In this document: positions 32,280-43,753 of the stretch, in pieces | How the letters are laid out: each line of letters opens with the position of its first letter | How positions within the stretch are numbered: position 1 is the stretch's first letter | From: Dactylorhiza incarnata | Lineage: Eukaryota; Streptophyta; Magnoliopsida; Asparagales; Orchidaceae | Length of the DNA: 64,000 bases | Assembly (NCBI GenBank): GCA_033032865.1 | Contig: JAWHQI010000040.1 | Location: forward strand, 7,547,001 to 7,611,000 | Direction: 5' to 3' | The notes under the pieces: model-generated | Told to the model about the DNA's origin: nothing | Database searches by the model: none | The model's input: only the letters and a program-made list of their open reading frames with translations | Translations under genes and position numbers: made by a program

Positions 32280-32615
32280 GGCCCTCAAGCCTTACAACAC
32301 AAACCTGCAAGTTCTACAGCCTAGGCCCGCAAGCCCCTACTGCACCTGAGCCCGCAAGCTCGACAGTCAGGCCCTCAAGCCCTACACAACACAGACCCAC
32401 AAGTCCTATGTCTACAGCGTAGGCCCGCAAGCCCCTACTGCACCCAAGCCCTCAAGCTCGACAAAATCGGACCCGCAAGTCCACTGCCCTGGCCCTCAAG
32501 CCTCACAGCTCTCCAGCCCTCAAGCTAGACAAAATCGGACCCGCAAGTCCACTACCCTGCCCCTCAAGCCTTACAGCTCTCCAGCCCTCAAGATAGACAC
32601 TTAGGCCTGCAAGCC
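32280..32615 (+). repeat. Degenerate CCCKCAAG array, about 15 units
   Basis: Units such as GGCCCTCAAGCC, AGCCCGCAAGCTC and GACCCGCAAGTCC recur about every 15-35 bp. A longer unit of about 68 bp (AGCCCTCAAGCT to ACAGCTCTCC) is present twice in tandem near 32448-32585. Confidence 0.85.
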
Positions 32616-33450
32616 TTACAACAATGAAATTACAGTGATGACAAGTGCTTCTTCTGCCTGATGGAGATCGAAAACTTGAGGTTGAAGAAGATGTTTCTGA
32701 TTCAGATCTTGAAAGCTCAGTTCTTCATTAATCTCTTTTCTTAGCCTGATGATGATCGACTTCTTATCAGTCAATGGAGATGACTGATTCTTCTGAGAAT
32801 GCTTGATTCTTGTTCTCTACTTGTTCTTCTTCTTCTCCGCAGAATGTACTGTTGTATTGAGAAACAACAACGGGATTCTTTTTCGCTCTTATTTCTCTCT
32901 GGCGAAGAAGACCTTTTCTAGGGCATCACTGTTCCCTTTTATAGGACGGAAGAACCACTTAATGGTCACATATAATGTCCTTTAATGTCAGACGCCATTC
33001 CTTAGGAGCACGCACTGATAGGACAATCAGGAGGCGGCATTAATTGCTGACAGCGCGTCCGCAATATTTGAATTCCATCTCGATGATATTTCCAGCTTCA
33101 TGCTGATATTGACAGCATTATGACGATATGGATAATATCTCGAAGACAGGACTTTGTCGATGCCTTAGGCCTTGAAGGATCTTCAAGCCTTCTAGATTCT
33201 GCCTCTGACGCTAATGTCTCAATGATACAAGATATTCTGGCATTTCTGCATATACAGCGATATGATATCTCTAACTGTGTCAACATGATCTTCTTTCTTG
33301 TAGTCTGTTGTCGTAATCACTTTGTTCTTTCGACGACATGAGCGATATCATGTCGACAGACTCTGCTTTAGCAACTGCTTGTCTTCAGTTGTCCTTCTTC
33401 AGTCTTCTCGACGTCACGCCTTCTTTACGATGATATCTGTTCTTCTCGAC

Positions 33451-33548
33451 GACAAGGCTACTTTGATGATGTCGATGATACTGCATCTTCTCGATGACAT
33501 GGCTTCTTTGATGATGTCGACGATCCTGCATCTTCTCGACGACATTCC
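33451..33548 (+). repeat. Tandem 45-bp repeat in Sire-1 LTR
   Basis: Two units (33451-33495 and 33496-33540), each beginning GACAAGGCT or GACATGGCT and ending CATCTTCTCGAY, plus the start of a third. Confidence 0.85.
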
Positions 33549-33630
33549 TTCCTCTTGAATCTGTTTCAGCGGTTGGGCTGAGAAGGCTTCCTCTTCTCAG
33601 CGGATTCGGTCAATCTGTAGAGAAGTTTCT

Positions 33631-33804
33631 GCGTTTGACGAACTGCTTTCTTCATTCGATGAACAGAATTCTGCGTTCAACGAACTCCACTCTTCTCTAC
33701 CGTCTCTACATTCGACGAACTTCATCTTCTGCATTCGACAAACTCCATTCTTCGGTTCTGTCTCTGCGTTTGATGAACTTCATTCTGCGTTCGACGAATT
33801 CGCC
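33631..33804 (+). repeat. TTCGACGAA-type motif array in Sire-1 LTR
   Basis: Seven units close to CRTTCGACGAACT occur in about 175 bp, including near-palindromic TTCGACGAA. The related motif appears in Sire-2 in the opposite sense relative to transcription. Confidence 0.8.
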
Positions 33805-33996
33805 TAGTCTCAGCGTTTGCTTTGCTCATCCTGATGATGAAAAGCATACTTTGTCGACGACATCTCCTATTCTTCTCGACGACAAACTTTTAACTTCCTG
33901 GGATTATGATCTAGAGAAGTGATCAAATACAAAGTGAAGTTTTCTTGACTTGGTGACTTCTTCAAATCAGGAATCATGTGGGCAAGATTCCCAACA

Positions 33997-34011
33997 ATCT
34001 CCCCTTATTTG
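33997..34011 (-). other. Sire-1 polypurine tract
   Basis: The minus strand reads AAATAAGGGGAGATT, adjoining the 3' LTR. Confidence 0.75.
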
Positions 34012-34175
34012 AAGAAGTCAGAATCTCAATTCAAGCTACTTTTACTTGACAGTAAATGTTATAATCTTAAATGGAAGGTATGAGCATTTAAGATTTTACT
34101 TATCTTTTGCTGAACTTATGTGTACATCAAGCTTGTAGCTCCCCCTTGATTTGATGTCTCTTCTTTTGTGGCTCC
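34012..34175 (-). other. Sire-1 3' untranslated part, left of Cop-2
   Basis: Non-coding sequence between the purine tract and the Cop-2 insertion; it continues at 47291-47527 on the other side. Unlike Sire-2, there is no room here for a third ORF. Confidence 0.6.
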
Positions 34176-35352
34176 TGTTAAAATTTTTGAAATTGGACCG
34201 TTTAGGAGTAAGCAGGAGTTGTATCAACTGAGTTATAGCCAAACAACTACAATGCCACACAGAAACACGAGAAACTTTATTGAATCACAATCTTCAATTA
34301 CAGTGCGAGGTATACATGACGAGACATGATTCATAAGAATCACGGAGGCGAGAAGAACAAAACACACCAAAAAGCAAAGCTGGCGGCTAGACAGGCTAAG
34401 ACCGCACAAGCCGCACCACTCCAGAACTCGCCCGGTCTTCCCTGAGATCACACGAACAGAAACCAGACAGACTGCCAGCACTGCAAGACCGCACCTCAGA
34501 CCGCACGAACTGGAGCTTTATTGGAACAAAGAACTGAAGCTGTCGCCAGACTGCAACTCAGATTGCCTAACCGCTGAAGGTCGCCTGATCGCTGAGCTCG
34601 CTGCGAACAGCACAAGAATGAACATAAACCAGCTCGCAGACAGACCGCTGCCGAGCTGTTTATTCAAGCCGCTGGGAATCACCAAGGAAGAAGACCGCAA
34701 CCTGCTGATCGCAAACCTGCAAACACAACAAACAGTCAGCTCGCTTCCGAGACCGCCCGACCTCAAAGTGAGACCGCACGAATTAACCCAGGCTCTGTTC
34801 TTACAGTTCTCACTTCTCAATAACGGGCCATGCACCCCTATTTATAGGTCGGTAGACGGATGTCGTCACCGCCCAAACTGGGATACAGTAACCGCCCATC
34901 AAATCGCGAGCGGTCTCACAAGACAAACCGCGCGATCACAACCCTTGGACAATGCCCTGTCCAAGACCGCAGATCAGCAGGCAGATCGCGCACAGGCCGC
35001 GCGAACATGAGACCGCGCACAAGCCATGCGGTCCCAACAATGCTCCTTCCTTAGACCACCAGGAGCTAGCTAAGAACCATATGGCCGACTTCAGAGCAGT
35101 CTCCAGATCGCCAGAACAGGTCTCCCGGACAGGCGGTTACATCAAAACAAACAGCCCGGTCTTCCAACAAAGAAGACAGGCCAACCAAGCAGAACAACTC
35201 GGGAACAGACCGTAGCGAACAAGAACAAACCGGCCAACCAGCAGACCGCCAGAAGAGACCAGCAGAGCCAGACTGGAAGATAACATATACAAGCCGCGCG
35301 GTCTCCCAACCAGACCGCCCGGTCTCATCCACTTCACTTCAAAAAGTCAACA
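34176..35352 (-). repeat. Cop-2 3' LTR (1177 bp)
   Basis: TGTTAAAATTTTTG to AAAAAGTCAACA. The minus TATA box is at 34838-34847. A GACCGC-rich array is present. The purine tract (minus AAGGGGGAG) follows. Confidence 0.9.
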
Positions 35353-36626
35353 CTCCCCCTTGAAGTGGGAAGTGGAGACCAGCCCGAGTAAACTCCGCAA
35401 CCGTGTAAATGGTCCCTTCGCCAGCGGCTTTGTGAAGATGTCTGCGACATTGTCCGCACTTCGAACATGCTCGACCATAAGAGATCCACCTAACACCTTT
35501 TCACGAATGAAATGGGGCTCAATCTCAATATGCTTGGTCCTCGTGTGACAGACTGGATTATTAACCAGCTTGAGAGCACTCTCATTGTCCCCGCGTAGCA
35601 CAGTGGGACCTCGAACCTCCTCATGAACGTCCACCACCAACCTCCTGAGCCAAAAGGCTTCCTGAGCTGCTAAGGCCGAAGCCTTGTATTCCGCTTCTAT
35701 TGTGGATACGGACACCGAGTCCTGCTTTTTGCTGCACCAAGAGATAGCTGTGGGGCCCGTCATAAAGACATAACCAGACGTTAATCTTTGATCATCCACG
35801 TCTCCCCCATAATCAGCATTCATGTATCCCAGCAACTCCAAGCTTGACCCTCTCCTGAATAGGAGACCCAAATCAGAGTTCGACTTCACATACTTCAATG
35901 TACCTTTCGCCGCTAGAAGATGAGGTTTCCGTGGCTCCGCCATGTACCAACTCACTTTGCCAACTACATAAGCAATATCAGGCCTCGTGATGGTCAAATA
36001 GATCAAGCTCCCCACCAGAGCTCGGAACACCAACGGATCAGATAGAACTCTTCCCTCATCCTTCCGAAGTTTATGATGTTGTTCCAGAGGTATAGAGCTG
36101 CTCTTCCCTTCCTCCATGCCAAATCGTTGAACGATCCACTCCGCATAACCGGCCTGAGAAACGAGCACTCCGCTCTCCCACCTCTAAACCTCGAGTCCAA
36201 GGAAATGGTGATGCTCACCCAGATCCTTCATCTCGAACCTGATAGCAGGCTCAGCTCTCAGCCTTGCTACCGCCTCCTTTGAGTTCCCGGTGACAATCAT
36301 GTCATCCACATACAACAGCACAATAACCCGAAGCGCCCCTCCTTCTTGACGAACAAGCTAGAATCAGAATCTGAAGCAAAGAACCCGCAGAATAGAAGAT
36401 ACTCTGCGATCTTCCCATACCACGCCCGAGGCGCTTGCTTCAAACCATATAGGGCTTTCTTCAATTTGCATGCGTAGTCCGGACGATCCTCCGAAATGAA
36501 ACCCGGTGGCTGAATCATGAAGATATCCTTGTCGATTTCGCCGTATAAGAAGGCATTCTTAACGTCGAGCTGCCAAATCTCCCTTCCCTTGATGCCCCCA
36601 AAGCAATAATAAATCGAATCGAGGTC
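35347..36626 (-). pseudogene. Cop-2 RT C-terminal part and RNase H
   Basis: Minus strand, from the Cop-3 insertion to the LTR. It has [37 protein letters not shown] and a YVDD active site whose frame is shifted by a lost base near 36341. A stop lies near 36186. RNase H is open for 273 residues with MNADYGGDVDD, SWCSKKQ and KHIEIEPHFIREK. The final stop TGA falls in the LTR. Confidence 0.86.
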
Positions 36627-36631
36627 ATCTT

Positions 36632-37834
36632 TGTTGAAATTGTTGAAGTGAAGTGGAAGGGTGTCCGGCCGGTCTGAAAGCTGGAGAACGCAGAGATCGC
36701 GCGGCCTGCGCTGGTGCTCTGGCGGTTTGGTTCCTCGATCTCTCCCTGCTGTTCTGGCGATCTGCTGTGATCGGCCAGTTTGCTTCTTGGTTTGGTCGTT
36801 GGTTCTGGCGACCTGTTGCGAGTTCTTCCGGTCTTGTTCTGGGCAGCCTGTTCTTGGTTGACCGCAGTGACCGGGCGGCTTGTTTGGGCTGTTCTGGCAA
36901 CTTGGTTCAAGTCGGCCAGATGTTTGTCTCTGCTTAGGCGATCTCAGGAAGGGTGGTCGTTGTGTCCGCGCGGCTTGTGCGCGAGCTGCTGCTGTCTTGC
37001 GGACTTGTGCTGGATCTTGTCCAAGTGTTGTGTCCGCGCGGTCTGTTTTATAAGACCGCTCGCGATTTGATGGGCGGTTATTGTATCCCAGTTTGTGCAG
37101 TGACGACATCCATCTATCCGCCTATAAATAGGGGTGCAGGGCCCGTCATTCCTAACAAGAACTGTAAAAACAAGAGCCCAGATTGTTTCTTGCGGCCTCA
37201 AGTTTGAAGTCGCGCGATCTCGGAAGTGAGCTAACCGGTTGTTGTGTTCGCAGGTTTGCGGTCAGCAGGTTGCGGTCTCCTTCCTTGGTGATTTCTGATG
37301 GCTTGAATAAACAGTTCGTCTGCGGTCTGTCAGCGAACTGGTTTATTGTGTTCTTGTGCTGTTCGCAGCGAGCTCAACGATCAGGCGACCTTCAGCGGTT
37401 AGGCGATCAGAGTTGCGGTCTGGCGACAACTTCAGTTCTTTGTTCCAATAAGCTTCAGTTCGTGCGGTCTGGGATTGCGGTCTGGCAGTGCAGGTTGTCT
37501 GCTTCTGTTCACATGGTCTCAAGGTGTTTCTACGGTCTGACTGTGCAAGCGGTCTGGGAGTACAGCAGAGCAAGCCAGGCTACCTGAGCCTTTTTGAGGT
37601 CTGTGCGGTCTCTGCTTTGGCAGACCGCCAGTTTCAGTTTTGGTGTGTTTTTTGTTCTTCTCATCTCCGTGATTCTTATGAATCATGTCTCGCCATGTAT
37701 ACCTCGAAGTGTAAAACAGTTCTGTTTCAATAAAGATTTCTTGTGTTGTTGTTTTGGCATTGTGGTTGTTTGGCTATAACTCTTGTTGATACAACTCCTG
37801 CTTACTCCTAAACGGTCTTTCAAAAATTTTAACA
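36632..37834 (+). repeat. Cop-3 5' LTR (1203 bp)
   Basis: TGTTGAAATTGTTG to AAATTTTAACA. TATA box at 37122-37131. Dense GCGGTC motifs (reverse complement of GACCGC, as expected from the opposite orientation). Confidence 0.93.
37122..37131 (+). promoter_or_regulatory. TATA box of Cop-3 5' LTR
   Basis: CTATAAATAG within CCGCCTATAAATAGGGG; the 3' LTR has it at 42493-42502. Confidence 0.7.
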
Positions 37835-37850
37835 TGGTATCAAAGTGAGG
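37835..37850 (+). other. Cop-3 primer binding site, diverged
   Basis: TGGTATCAAAGTGAGG directly after the LTR; the first eight bases match the initiator Met primer site and the rest has mutated. Confidence 0.65.
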
Positions 37851-37923
37851 TTACTGGAGTGGATAAGCAGTGATCAACTAGAGTTGCCATCGTCTTTGTG
37901 AAGAAGAGACCACATAGATTGCC

Positions 37924-39131
37924 ATGGAAGGTGGATATGCAAGAGGTCTTGGTATTGAACTCCTCACATCGACTAACTTTACAAAGTGGAAGTCATGTAT
38001 GGAGAGTTACTTGCTTGGCGAGGATCTATGGGAGGTAGTTGGAGGAGAAGACACACAAGAGGTGTTTCTAGCAGGAGACAATATGGCAGAGGTGAGACTT
38101 TGGAGGAGGACGAATGCTAAGGCAGAGTTCACTCTCAAGAGGGCTATCTCACCGGAGTTGTTTGATCACATCATTGGATGTAAATCTGCTGCTGAGATTT
38201 GGACATCCTTGGATGGGTTGTTCATTAAGAAGAATGTAGCGAGGCTATAATATCTTGAAAATGAGTTGGCGAAAGCCTCTCAAGGTGATCTTTCTATTTC
38301 CACCTTCTTTCTCAAAATGAAGAACATCACAGCAGAGATTTCTGCGTTGGACCCTGATGAGCCTATCTCTGAGGCAAAACTGAAGAGGCATATCATCCGC
38401 GGGTTGCGGAAGGAGTATCTTGCCTTTGTGACTTCAGTTCAGGGTTGGCAAATCAACCGTCGTTGTTAGAGATGGAGAACCTTCTTGCTTCGCAAGAACG
38501 TTTAGCAAGACAGATGGCGGGGGTTTCTATCTCCGGGGGAGAAAGTGATGTGATGTTCTCTGGAAAGAAGAAGAAGAAATGGGAGAAGAAGAAGCCGGGT
38601 CATGATGGACCCTCCACTTCAGGTCAGCAAGATAGAGGCTATGCCTCTAAGTCTGATGGGAAGAAGAAAGGAGAGGGACCGAGGTGCTTTAGATGCAATA
38701 AGACCGGGCACTTCATGAAAGATTGCCGGGTGAATCTTCAGCCGGGACATGCAGTGGAGAAGGAGATGCCAAAGTTTGATGAAGTTGGATGGGGAGGAGC
38801 CTTTGTGTCTAATTTAACGGCGATGCCTGTTAAGGCCTTGGCTTCCATCAACTATGATGAGGACTGGATTGTTGATTCAGGGTGTGGGCATCACCTTACC
38901 GGGGATGGATCAAAGCTCTCTCCATTGGCACCTTACTCAGGTAACAATGCTATTATTACGGCTGATAATTCTATTCATCCAGTAGAACACGAAGGTGTTG
39001 TCTCTCTGAGCAGTGATAAGGGTCCACTCACGTTGAGGAGTGTTTATCACGTGCCTGGTATGAAGAAAAATCTCTTCTCTGTGACCAATGCGGTCGACGC
39101 CGGTTATCACGTTCTGTTTGGCCCAACATAA
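37924..39131 (+). pseudogene. Cop-3 gag and protease
   Basis: Start ATG 37924 in context GCCATGGAAG: MEGGYARGLGIELL, then WKSCMESYLLGEDLWEVVGG and AEIWTSLDGLFIKKN. A TAA stop at 38248-38250 follows RL, at the same codon as the TAG in Cop-2. A frameshift near 38450 follows. Next come a K-rich stretch, an intact CCHC knuckle (CFRCNKTGHFMKDC) and protease WIVDSGCGHHLTGDG with DSG intact. The frame closes at 39129-39131. Confidence 0.87.
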
Positions 39132-39839
39132 GTGAAGTTTATCAAAACTCAACCGGAGATAAAGGGAGATGTTATTCATGTCGGCAAGAGGGTGAAGGAC
39201 TTGTTTGTTTTATCAACAAGTACCTATGTTGATAAGATGAGGACCAATGATGGCGCGGCCATCTGGCATGAAAGGTTGGGGCATGTAGGCATGGACAAAT
39301 TGAAGGCTATGGCGGTAAGGGGCCTTGTCAATGGCTTGCCTAGCTTGTCATCCTATGGAGACGGTCATGTCTGCGAAGGATGTCAGTTTGGTAAGTCTCA
39401 TCGACTTCCATTTGACAAATCGCAAACAAGCTGCAAACTGCCGTTGGAGTGCATCCACGGTGATTTGATGGGACCGACTGCCACCCCAAGCCTTGGAGGC
39501 AACAGATACATGTTGGTGTTGATTGACGATTACACCAGATATGTCTAGGTGTTTTTTGAAGGAGAAGTCGGATGCATTTGCAAAATTTGTGGAGTTCAAG
39601 GAGCTGGTTGAAGGCCGGCTAGGCCTGCGGGTTATATAACTTAGAACTGACAATGGTGGGGAGTTCACCTCTGGTGAGTTCTCAAGTTTTGCAGGATGCA
39701 TGGCATCAAGAGAGAGCTTACTTGTGCCCATACTCCATAACAGAATGGCATTGCCGAGAGGAAGATCCGTCATCTGACGGAAACTTGCAAATGCTGGCTT
39801 CATGCCAAGAATATCCCAAAGTCCTTCTGGGCGGAAGGA
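39132..39839 (+). pseudogene. Cop-3 integrase N-terminus and core
   Basis: The N-terminal zinc part is present: IWHERLGHVGMDKLKAM and CEGCQFGKSHRLPF. The core shows CIHGDLMGPTATPSLGG, then a stop in DDYTRYV (39546-39548) and frameshifts. RTDNGGEFTSGEFSSF can be read near 39650, but the third catalytic region is in another frame. Inactive. Confidence 0.83.
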
Positions 39840-42008
39840 ATGTCTTGTGCTGCTTATGTCATCAACAGATTGCCTCTGAGTCCTATCAACATGAAGACCC
39901 CTCACGAACTAATGTTCAAGGAGAAGCCGAGTGTTGCACACCTTCGGGTGTTCAGGTCAACCTGCTATGTACATATTCCTGATGTTCTTTGGACAAAGCT
40001 AGATGTGAAAGCAAGGAAGCTTGTCTTTGTCGGGTATGATGAGCGAAAGAAGGGATGGAGATGCATGGATCCTAAGACACGGAGGTCAATTGTTTATCGG
40101 GATGTGGTGTTCAATGAAGTGACTTCCTACAAGGGGAGTTCAGGAGTTGAGCTACCGGAGGGCAGGGTTGATGAAGGAGGAAAAGCCGCGGGAAGTCTTC
40201 AAGTAGAGTTGCCTGTTTCACCAGGAGCTCCAGCTGTGTCAAGCTCTGAGATGGAGGCTTCAGGTTCTGGAAGCAGGGGGAGCGATGGTCCAAGTTCATC
40301 TGGAAGAGGAGCTTGCACAGAAGAAGCTGCTGAGGAGGTGGTTAGTCAGGAGCAACCTCTTAGGAGGTCGAAGAGGACTATTCAACCACCAGATCGATAC
40401 ACAGGAGGGAACATGGTGAACTTTGTTTCATGTTTCTTTGCTGGTCCCTTGGATGAGAGGGAGCCGTCGAGCTTTGAAAAGGCCAGAGGCGTGAAGGAGT
40501 GGGACGTTGCTATGCAAGAAGAGATGGCAGCTCTCGAGAAGAACGAGACTTGGTCTCTGGTGCCCAAGCCCAAGGGCACCACTCCTGTCACTTGCAAGTG
40601 GGTCTTCAAGCTGAAGAAGAAAGCTGACGGTAGTATCGAGCGTTACAAGGCTCGCCTTGTAGCTCGCGGGTTCTCACAGCAGTACGGAGAAGATAATGAT
40701 GAGACGTTCAGTCCAGTGGCAAAGATGACTTCGGTTCGATTTGTTATTGCCTTGGCGGCTTCTAGTGGTTGGGAGATTTGGCAACTCGACGTGAAGAATG
40801 CCTTCTTATACGGCGAGATTGACAAGGATATCTTCATGATCCAACCGCAAGGCTTCATCTCAAAGGAGTATCCGGACTACGTATGTAAGTTGAAAAAGGC
40901 CCTGTATGGGTTGAAGCAAGCGCCTCGAGCGTGGTACGGGAAGATTGCAGAGTATCTCTTATTCTGCGGATTCTTTGCTTCAGACTCTGATTCTAGCTTA
41001 TTCATCAAGAAGGAGGGGGTGCTTCGGGTGATTGTGCTGTTGTATGTGGATGACATGATTGTCACCGGGAACTCGAAGGAAGCTGTTGCAAGACTCAGGG
41101 CTGAGCTTGCTATCAGGTTCGAGATGATGGATCTGGGGGAGCTTCACCATTTCCTTGGACTCGAGGTGCAGAGGCGGGAGAGCGGAGTGCTCATTTCTCG
41201 GGTTGGCTATGCAGAGCGGATTGTTCAGTGATTCGGCATGGACGAAGGGAAGAGCAGCTCTATACCTCTAGAACAGCATCATAAACTTTGAAAGGATGGG
41301 GGAAGAGTTCTATCTGATCCGTTGGTATTCTGAGCTCTGGTTGGGAGCTTGATTTACTTGACCATCACGAGGCCTGATATTTCTTATGCAGTTGGCAAAG
41401 TTAGTCGGTATATGGCGGAACCACAAAAACCTCATCTTCTGGCGGCAAAAGGCATCTTGAAGTATGTGAAGTCAACCTCTGATTTGGGTCTCCTATATAG
41501 GAGAGGGTCAAGCTTGGAGTTGCATGGATTCTTGGATGTTGATTATGGGGGAGACGTGGATGATCGGAGATCAACGTCTGGTTATGTCTTTATGAAGGGC
41601 CCCACAGCTATCTCTTGGTGCAGCAAGAAGCAAGACTCGGTGTCTGTATCTACCACGGAAGCGGAGTACAAGGCTTCGGCCTTGGCAGCTCAGGAAGCCG
41701 TTTGGCTCAGGAGGTTGGTGGAGGACGTTCATCAGGAGGTTCGAGGTCCCACCTTGCTACGCGGGGACAATGAGAGTGCTCTCAAGCTGGTTAACAATCC
41801 AGTCTGTCATGCGAGGACCAAACATATAGAGATTGAGCACCATTTCATTCGTGAAAAGGTGTAGGGAGGATCTCTTATGGTCGAGCATGTTCGGAGTGCG
41901 GACAATGTCGCAGACATCTTCATAAAGCCGCTGGCGAAGGGACCATTTACACGGTTAAGGGAGTTGCTCGGGCTAGTTTCCACTTCCCACTTCAAGGGGG
42001 AGTGTTGA
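39840..42008 (+). pseudogene. Cop-3 integrase C-terminus, RT and RNase H
   Basis: It is open for 463 residues (39840-41231): FWAEGMSCAAYVINRLPLS-type integrase end, linker with [75 protein letters not shown] and YVDDMIVTG. RAELAIRFEMM, missing from Cop-1, is kept. Stops at 41229-41231 and about 41289 precede RNase H (LDVDYGGDVDD, SWCSKKQ, STTEAEY). A further stop lies at about 41862. The normal closing stop would be 42006-42008, inside the LTR. RT metal ligands are intact. Confidence 0.87.
41988..42002 (+). other. Cop-3 polypurine tract
   Basis: CACTTCAAGGGGGAG, directly before the 3' LTR. Confidence 0.85.
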
Positions 42009-43205
42009 AATTGTTGAAGTGAAGTCGAAGGGTGTCCGGCCGGTCTGAAGGCTGGAGACCGCAGAGATCGTGCGGCCTGCGCTGGTGCTCTGGCGGTTTG
42101 GTTCCTCGATCTCTCCCTGCTGTTCTGGCGATCTGCTGTGATCAGCCAGTTTGCTTCTTGGTTTGGTCGTTGGTTCTGGCGACCTATTGCGAGTTCTTCC
42201 GGTCTTGTTCTGGGCGGCCTGTTCTTGGTTGACCGCAGTGACCGGGCGGCTTGTTTGGGCTATTCTGGCGACTTGGTTCAAGTCGGCCAGATGTTTGTCT
42301 CTGCTTAGGCGATCTCAGGAAGGGTGGTCGCTGTGTCCGTGCGACTTGTGCGCGGGCTGCTGCTGTCTTGCGGACTTATGCTGGATCTTGTCCAAGTGCT
42401 GTGTCCGCGCGGTCTGTTTTATAAGACCGCTCGCAATCTGATGGGCGGTTATTGTATCCCGGTTTGTGCGGTGACGACATCCGTCTATCCGCCTATAAAT
42501 AGGGGTGCAGGGCCCGTCATTCCTAACAAGAACTATAAGAACAAGAGCCCAGATTATTTCTTGCGGCCTCAAGTTTGAAGTCGCGCGATCTCGGAAGTGA
42601 GCTAACCGGTTGTTGTGTTCGCAGGTTTGCGGTCAGCAGGTTGCGGTCTCCTTCCTTGGTGATTTCCGGTGGCTTGAATAAACAGTTCGTCTGCGGTCTG
42701 TCAGCGAACTGGTTTATTGTGTTCTTGTGCTGTTCGCATCGAGCTCAGCGATCAGGCGACCTTCAGCGGTTAGGTGATCAGAGTTGCGGTCTGGCGACAG
42801 CTTCAATTCTTTGTTCCAATAAGCTTCAGTTCGTGCGGTCTGGGATTGCGGTCTGGCAGTGCAGGTTGTCTGCTTCTGTTCGCGCGGTCTCAAGGTTTTT
42901 CTGCGGTCTGACTGTGCAAGCGGTCTGGGAATACAGCAGAGCAAGCCAGGCGACCTGAGCCTTTTTGAGGTCTGTGCGGTCTCTGCTTTGGCAGACCGCC
43001 AGTTTCAGTTTTGGTGTGTTTTTTGTTCTTCTCATCTCCGTGATTCATATGAATCATGTCTCGCCATGTATACCTCGAAGTGTAAAGAAGTTCTGTTTCA
43101 ATAAAGATTTCTTGTGTTGCTGTTTTGGCATTGTGGTTGTTTGGCTATAACTCTTGTTGATACAACTCCTGCTTACTCCTAAACCGTCTTTCAAAAATTT
43201 TAACA
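42003..43205 (+). repeat. Cop-3 3' LTR (1203 bp)
   Basis: TGTTGAAATTGTTG to AAATTTTAACA followed by ATCTT. TATA at 42493-42502. Rich in GCGGTC. Confidence 0.93.
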
Positions 43206-43210
43206 ATCTT

Positions 43211-43753
43211 AGCCACTGGATTGAACGTCTCCTCATAATCTTCTCCGTGCTGCTATGAGAACCCGCTAGCTACAAGGCGAGCCTTGTATCGCTCGATCGT
43301 GCCATCAGCTTTCTTCTTGAGCTTGTAAGCCCATTTGCATGTTACAGGGGTAATGCCCTTAGGCCTGGGCACTAGAGACCAAGTCTCATTCTTCTTGAGA
43401 GCATCCATCTCTTCTTGCATAGCAATATCCCACTGCTTCACGCCTTTGGCTTTCTCAAAGCTCGACGGCTCCCTTTCATCCAAGGGACCAACGAAGAAAC
43501 ATGAGATGAAGCTCACCATGTTTCCTCCTGTGTATCGATCTGGTGGCTTGATAGTCCTTTTCGACCTCCTAAGAGGTTGCACCTGACTAGCCACCTCCTC
43601 ATATGCTTCTTCTGTGCAATCTCCTCTTCCAGATGAACTTGGAGCATCGCTCCCCCTGCTTCCAGAACCTGAAGCCTCCATCTCAGAGCTTGACACAATT
43701 GGAGATCCTGGTGAAAAGGCAACTCCACTTGAGGGTTTCCCGCAGCCTTCCAT
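43211..43753 (-). pseudogene. Cop-2 RT N-terminal part and linker
   Basis: Minus strand, upstream of the Cop-3 insertion. The linker RRSKRTIKPPDRYTGG leads to NETWSLVPRPKGITPV, CKWAYKLKKKADG and RYKARLVASGFS, then a TAG stop and the insertion point within the PVAK motif region. It is out of frame with the integrase ORF because of a one-base loss near 43714 compared with sister copies. Confidence 0.85.

Larger units (their letters stand above)
32046..33996 (-). repeat. Sire-1 3' LTR (about 1951 bp)
   Basis: On the plus strand it runs TGTTGTTAATGG to GATTCCCAACA, directly followed by a minus-strand purine tract. It contains three repeat zones: 32280-32615, 33451-33548 and 33631-33804. No second LTR is in the window, so the left end is set by TG and by the break of ORF-U. 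Confidence 0.78.
36632..43205 (+). mobile_element. Cop-3: Ty1/Copia element nested in Cop-2, opposite strand
   Basis: It is 6574 bp with target duplication ATCTT (36627-36631, 43206-43210). Both LTRs are exactly 1203 bp. In the first ~300 bp I count about nine differences between the LTRs, near 3 percent. It is a sister of Cop-2 and Cop-1 (same gag start, same protein order). The host RT sequence resumes without loss after the duplication. Confidence 0.94.

Noticed and set aside
33100..33350. Short ORFs of 60-70 residues in the Sire-1 LTR as small genes
   Set aside because: No conserved motif, no promoter context and no homologous frame elsewhere in the window.
36297..37109. 270-residue minus-strand ORF
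   Set aside because: It crosses the Cop-3 LTR boundary into Cop-2 RT, so it is a chance fusion of LTR antisense and RT sequence.
36653..37207. Overlapping plus-strand ORFs of ~65-95 residues in Cop-3 LTRs
   Set aside because: They encode only Trp/Cys/Leu-rich low-complexity strings from the GCGGTC array and repeat in each LTR; no family resemblance.
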